6,514 nucleotides of DNA, taken from assembly GCA_937915975.1 (NCBI GenBank), contig CALGGL010000101.1, positions 1 through 6,514 of the forward strand, given 5' to 3'. This DNA is from an uncultured Lachnospiraceae bacterium. GTDB taxonomy: Bacteria > Bacillota > Clostridia > Lachnospirales > Lachnospiraceae. Of the stretch, positions 5,076-6,514 are shown piece after piece. The position numbers and the translations under genes are program-made. Positions within the stretch are counted from its first letter, which is position 1. Every line of letters begins with the position of its first letter. The notes beneath the pieces were generated by a model that saw only the letters and a list, made by a program, of their open reading frames with translations, was not told the origin of the DNA and searched no databases.

Positions 5076-5453
5076 GGCAGAGTAAAGAATGCGACGAAGG
5101 TCGATGCGTATGGGCTACATTTTCGTAGCAAACTCGAACTCTATACGTATGAAGCTTTTATGAATGCAGGAATCCCTGTTAAATATGAGCCAAAGCATTT
5201 TACTCTGTTACCAAAGTTCGAATTTCTAGGCGAAAAAATAAGACCTATTACATATCTACCAGACTTCGTTGGACGAGGTTTTATAGTGGAATGTAAAGGT
5301 CTTATGGGAGATTCATTTCCCTTACGCTGGAAACTATTTAAGTATTATTTACATAAGCATCATGCAAAGACTAAGCTATATCTGGTTAGAAATCAGAAAC
5401 AAGTTGATGCAATGATCCAAGAACTAAAAAGTCAGAGACAAGATGGAAAGTAA
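5064..5453 (+). CDS. PD-(D/E)XK phage nuclease, DUF1064-like
   Basis: This is a 129-residue basic protein predicted to cut DNA with a metal-dependent PD-(D/E)XK core. Visible elements are the opening VKNATKVDAYGLHFRSKLE (7-25), which resembles DUF1064-type phage nucleases, a likely first acidic residue at E25 in SKLELYTYE, the PD motif at P66-D67 (TYLPDFVG) and E76-C-K78 in IVECKG. After the core comes FPLRWKLFKYYL (85-96), then LYLVRNQKQVD. Partners are unknown; such enzymes act in phage DNA processing or Holliday-junction resolution. The start overlaps the DUF4317 stop by 11 bp and has no Shine-Dalgarno sequence, so the true 5' context may be missing; GRVKNAT should be close to the native N terminus. 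It overlaps the AAA+ gene by 11 bp, which suggests coupling. Confidence 0.72.
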   Translation: MKTKGRVKNATKVDAYGLHFRSKLELYTYEAFMNAGIPVKYEPKHFTLLPKFEFLGEKIRPITYLPDFVGRGFIVECKGLMGDSFPLRWKLFKYYLHKHHAKTKLYLVRNQKQVDAMIQELKSQRQDGK

Positions 5454-6216
5454 GTATTCTTTTATTAAGAACGGCAACAGTATTATTCCTGTACCTATTG
5501 GCAACGATTATTCGTTGATTCCTGGACAGGTATATGAACTTCATAAGGATTCTAAAACAGATATTCTGTGTCTTGAAGAAAACAAGGCATTTGAGTTCCC
5601 TGAGAAGTACTATCTCAGCGATTCAGATTTGAAGTTTATTAATAAGGTTGTTAATACTTATAATAAGACCACTAAATTAACTACAGGTGTGCTGTTTAGT
5701 GGTCTTAAGGGTTCAGGAAAGACGTTGATGGCTAAGAAAACTGCCGTTGAGTCCGGATTGCCTATTATCGTTATTGCTGGATCTATGCGATCGGATGATA
5801 TAGAAGCATTCTTCGCACAGGTTACAGATGACGTATGCATCATTATGGATGAACTTGATAAGAACTGGTATCTTCCAGCTCTGCTTGGATTCTTTGATGG
5901 TGTCAAGCCTACCTGTAAGAAGCTTATTCTTTGTACAGCTAACGATGAGCACGATATAGATAAGTATATGAACGATCGCTGTTCGCGTATACGCTATAAG
6001 CGTTCATTTGATAGTATTAGTAAAGACGTTGCAAAGACTGTGTTGTCTGAGTACTTCGATACTGATGAAGCCGTTGACGGTGCTGCTGAATTTTGTTGTA
6101 GCGCTATGCGAGTTGTGTCTTATGATAATATTGTTACGTTTGGTGAGGAATATAAGAACAACCCAGACTTGACATTTGATGAGATACTGAACGATCTTAA
6201 TGTGGCACGAAAATGA
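5443..6216 (+). CDS. AAA+ ATPase, phage replication/recombination type
   Basis: This 257-residue protein contains a single AAA+ module. Walker A is GLKGSGKT (87-94), Walker B is VCIIMDELDK with D136/E137, and sensor 1 is LILCTAND with N167. An arginine-finger candidate lies in NDRCSRIRYKR (177-187), and a helical lid follows to the C terminus. Residues 1-60 form a short N-terminal region (PVPIGNDYSLIPGQVYEL) of unknown role. The layout suits a clamp-loader-like or helicase-loader ATPase acting on phage DNA or proteins; the exact substrate is not readable. It overlaps the nuclease gene by 11 bp and the next gene by 4 bp (ATGA), so the set is one operon. All seven arginines use CGN codons, unlike the genes to the left. 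No Shine-Dalgarno sequence precedes the ATG. Similar small ATPases occur in crAss-like phages, a recollection rather than a search result. Confidence 0.8.
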   Translation: MESKYSFIKNGNSIIPVPIGNDYSLIPGQVYELHKDSKTDILCLEENKAFEFPEKYYLSDSDLKFINKVVNTYNKTTKLTTGVLFSGLKGSGKTLMAKKTAVESGLPIIVIAGSMRSDDIEAFFAQVTDDVCIIMDELDKNWYLPALLGFFDGVKPTCKKLILCTANDEHDIDKYMNDRCSRIRYKRSFDSISKDVAKTVLSEYFDTDEAVDGAAEFCCSAMRVVSYDNIVTFGEEYKNNPDLTFDEILNDLNVARK

Positions 6217-6461
6217 GTTTAGAACAAGCTAATAAAATAGTAAACATCGGGATGTCCTATAGTACAAACGGTTGGGAGTGGTATATAGATACTCGTCAGC
6301 CATATGGTAAGATTATAGGATATAATAAGTATGAAACTCCTAGTGAAGTGTTGGATGAATTAAAATGGTTCTTACGATACTTCACTAAGAACGTACTTAA
6401 AAACGGTGATACTATTAGAGCTTACATAAATAAGCATAATCCAAATAAGAAAGAAGTATGA
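6213..6461 (+). CDS. Hypothetical phage-type protein, 82 residues
   Basis: I do not recognise a named family. The protein is small and soluble, rich in aromatic residues (WEWY at 21-24, KWFLRYF at 51-57) and ends in a basic, polar tail (NKHNPNKKEV). The segment YETPSEVLDELKWFLRYF looks like an amphipathic helix, so a single small alpha/beta fold is likely. The ATG shares ATGA with the stop of the AAA+ gene, and its own stop shares ATGA with the next gene, indicating translational coupling in one operon. No ribosome binding site is visible. Its role is probably linked to that of its neighbours, but nothing in the sequence states it. Confidence 0.65.
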   Translation: MSLEQANKIVNIGMSYSTNGWEWYIDTRQPYGKIIGYNKYETPSEVLDELKWFLRYFTKNVLKNGDTIRAYINKHNPNKKEV

Positions 6462-6514
6462 TGGATGTATCAACTCCTTATTACGAGGATAAAACAAGTA
6501 CTTTTGTGCAACCA
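6458..6514 (+). CDS. Partial ORF cut by the window end
   Basis: Nineteen codons are open to the edge, beginning MMDVSTPYYED. The first ATG shares ATGA with the stop of the previous gene, continuing the overlap pattern of this cluster; the second ATG at 6461 is an alternative start. Too little is present to name a product. Confidence 0.5.
   Translation, partial: MMDVSTPYYEDKTSTFVQP

Noticed and set aside
4757..5131. 124-residue minus-strand ORF
   Set aside because: It is the shadow of the DUF4317 3' end and crosses the suspected junction; its hydrophobic, F/C/I-rich composition is typical of an antisense frame.
5658..5952. Minus-strand ORFs opposite the AAA+ gene
   Set aside because: The plus strand carries intact Walker A, Walker B and sensor motifs, so the reverse frames are shadows.

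Overview
The left three quarters of the window (about 1-5060) look like low-GC Firmicutes chromosome, most likely a Lachnospiraceae gut or rumen Clostridia. The evidence is AT-rich intergenic DNA, strong AGGAGG-type ribosome binding sites, arginine encoded mostly by AGA/AGG, and proteins (DUF4317, DUF3783, clostridial-type Hsp20) that I associate with that group. The genus cannot be fixed from the sequence alone.

Layout. A membrane diguanylate cyclase (78-1166, +) converges on a small DUF3783 protein (1233-1619, -) across a shared bidirectional terminator. A 340-bp AT-rich gap follows, with a CIRCE-like half-palindrome and promoter, then a complete Hsp20 small heat-shock protein (1961-2404, +). 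Next comes about 1.5 kb with no gene (2402-3910), bounded by perfect 17-bp inverted repeats. Inside it are a roughly 310-bp imperfect palindrome, a four-unit array of TTACCTATAA/TTATAGGTAA hairpins with a 75-bp period, a three-unit array of GGTAACAAA/TTTGTTACC hairpins with a 74-bp period, a short direct repeat, and a second roughly 300-bp imperfect palindrome. This structured island is the most unusual part of the window. After it comes a DUF4317 gene (3977-5074, +) with its own promoter and ribosome binding site.

From about 5050 to the end the character changes abruptly. Four tightly overlapping genes follow: a PD-(D/E)XK nuclease, an AAA+ ATPase, an 82-residue unknown and a partial ORF. 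None has a clear Shine-Dalgarno sequence, and arginine is encoded mainly by CGN codons. They look like part of a phage replication/recombination operon, possibly from a crAss-like phage. The switch lies at the very end of the DUF4317 frame, with no integrase, attachment site or promoter between them. It could be a real recombination or prophage boundary, but a chimeric assembly is at least as likely.

The left-hand genes show no common pathway (c-di-GMP signalling, an unknown protein, heat shock, an unknown protein). The right-hand genes form one translationally coupled phage-type cluster.
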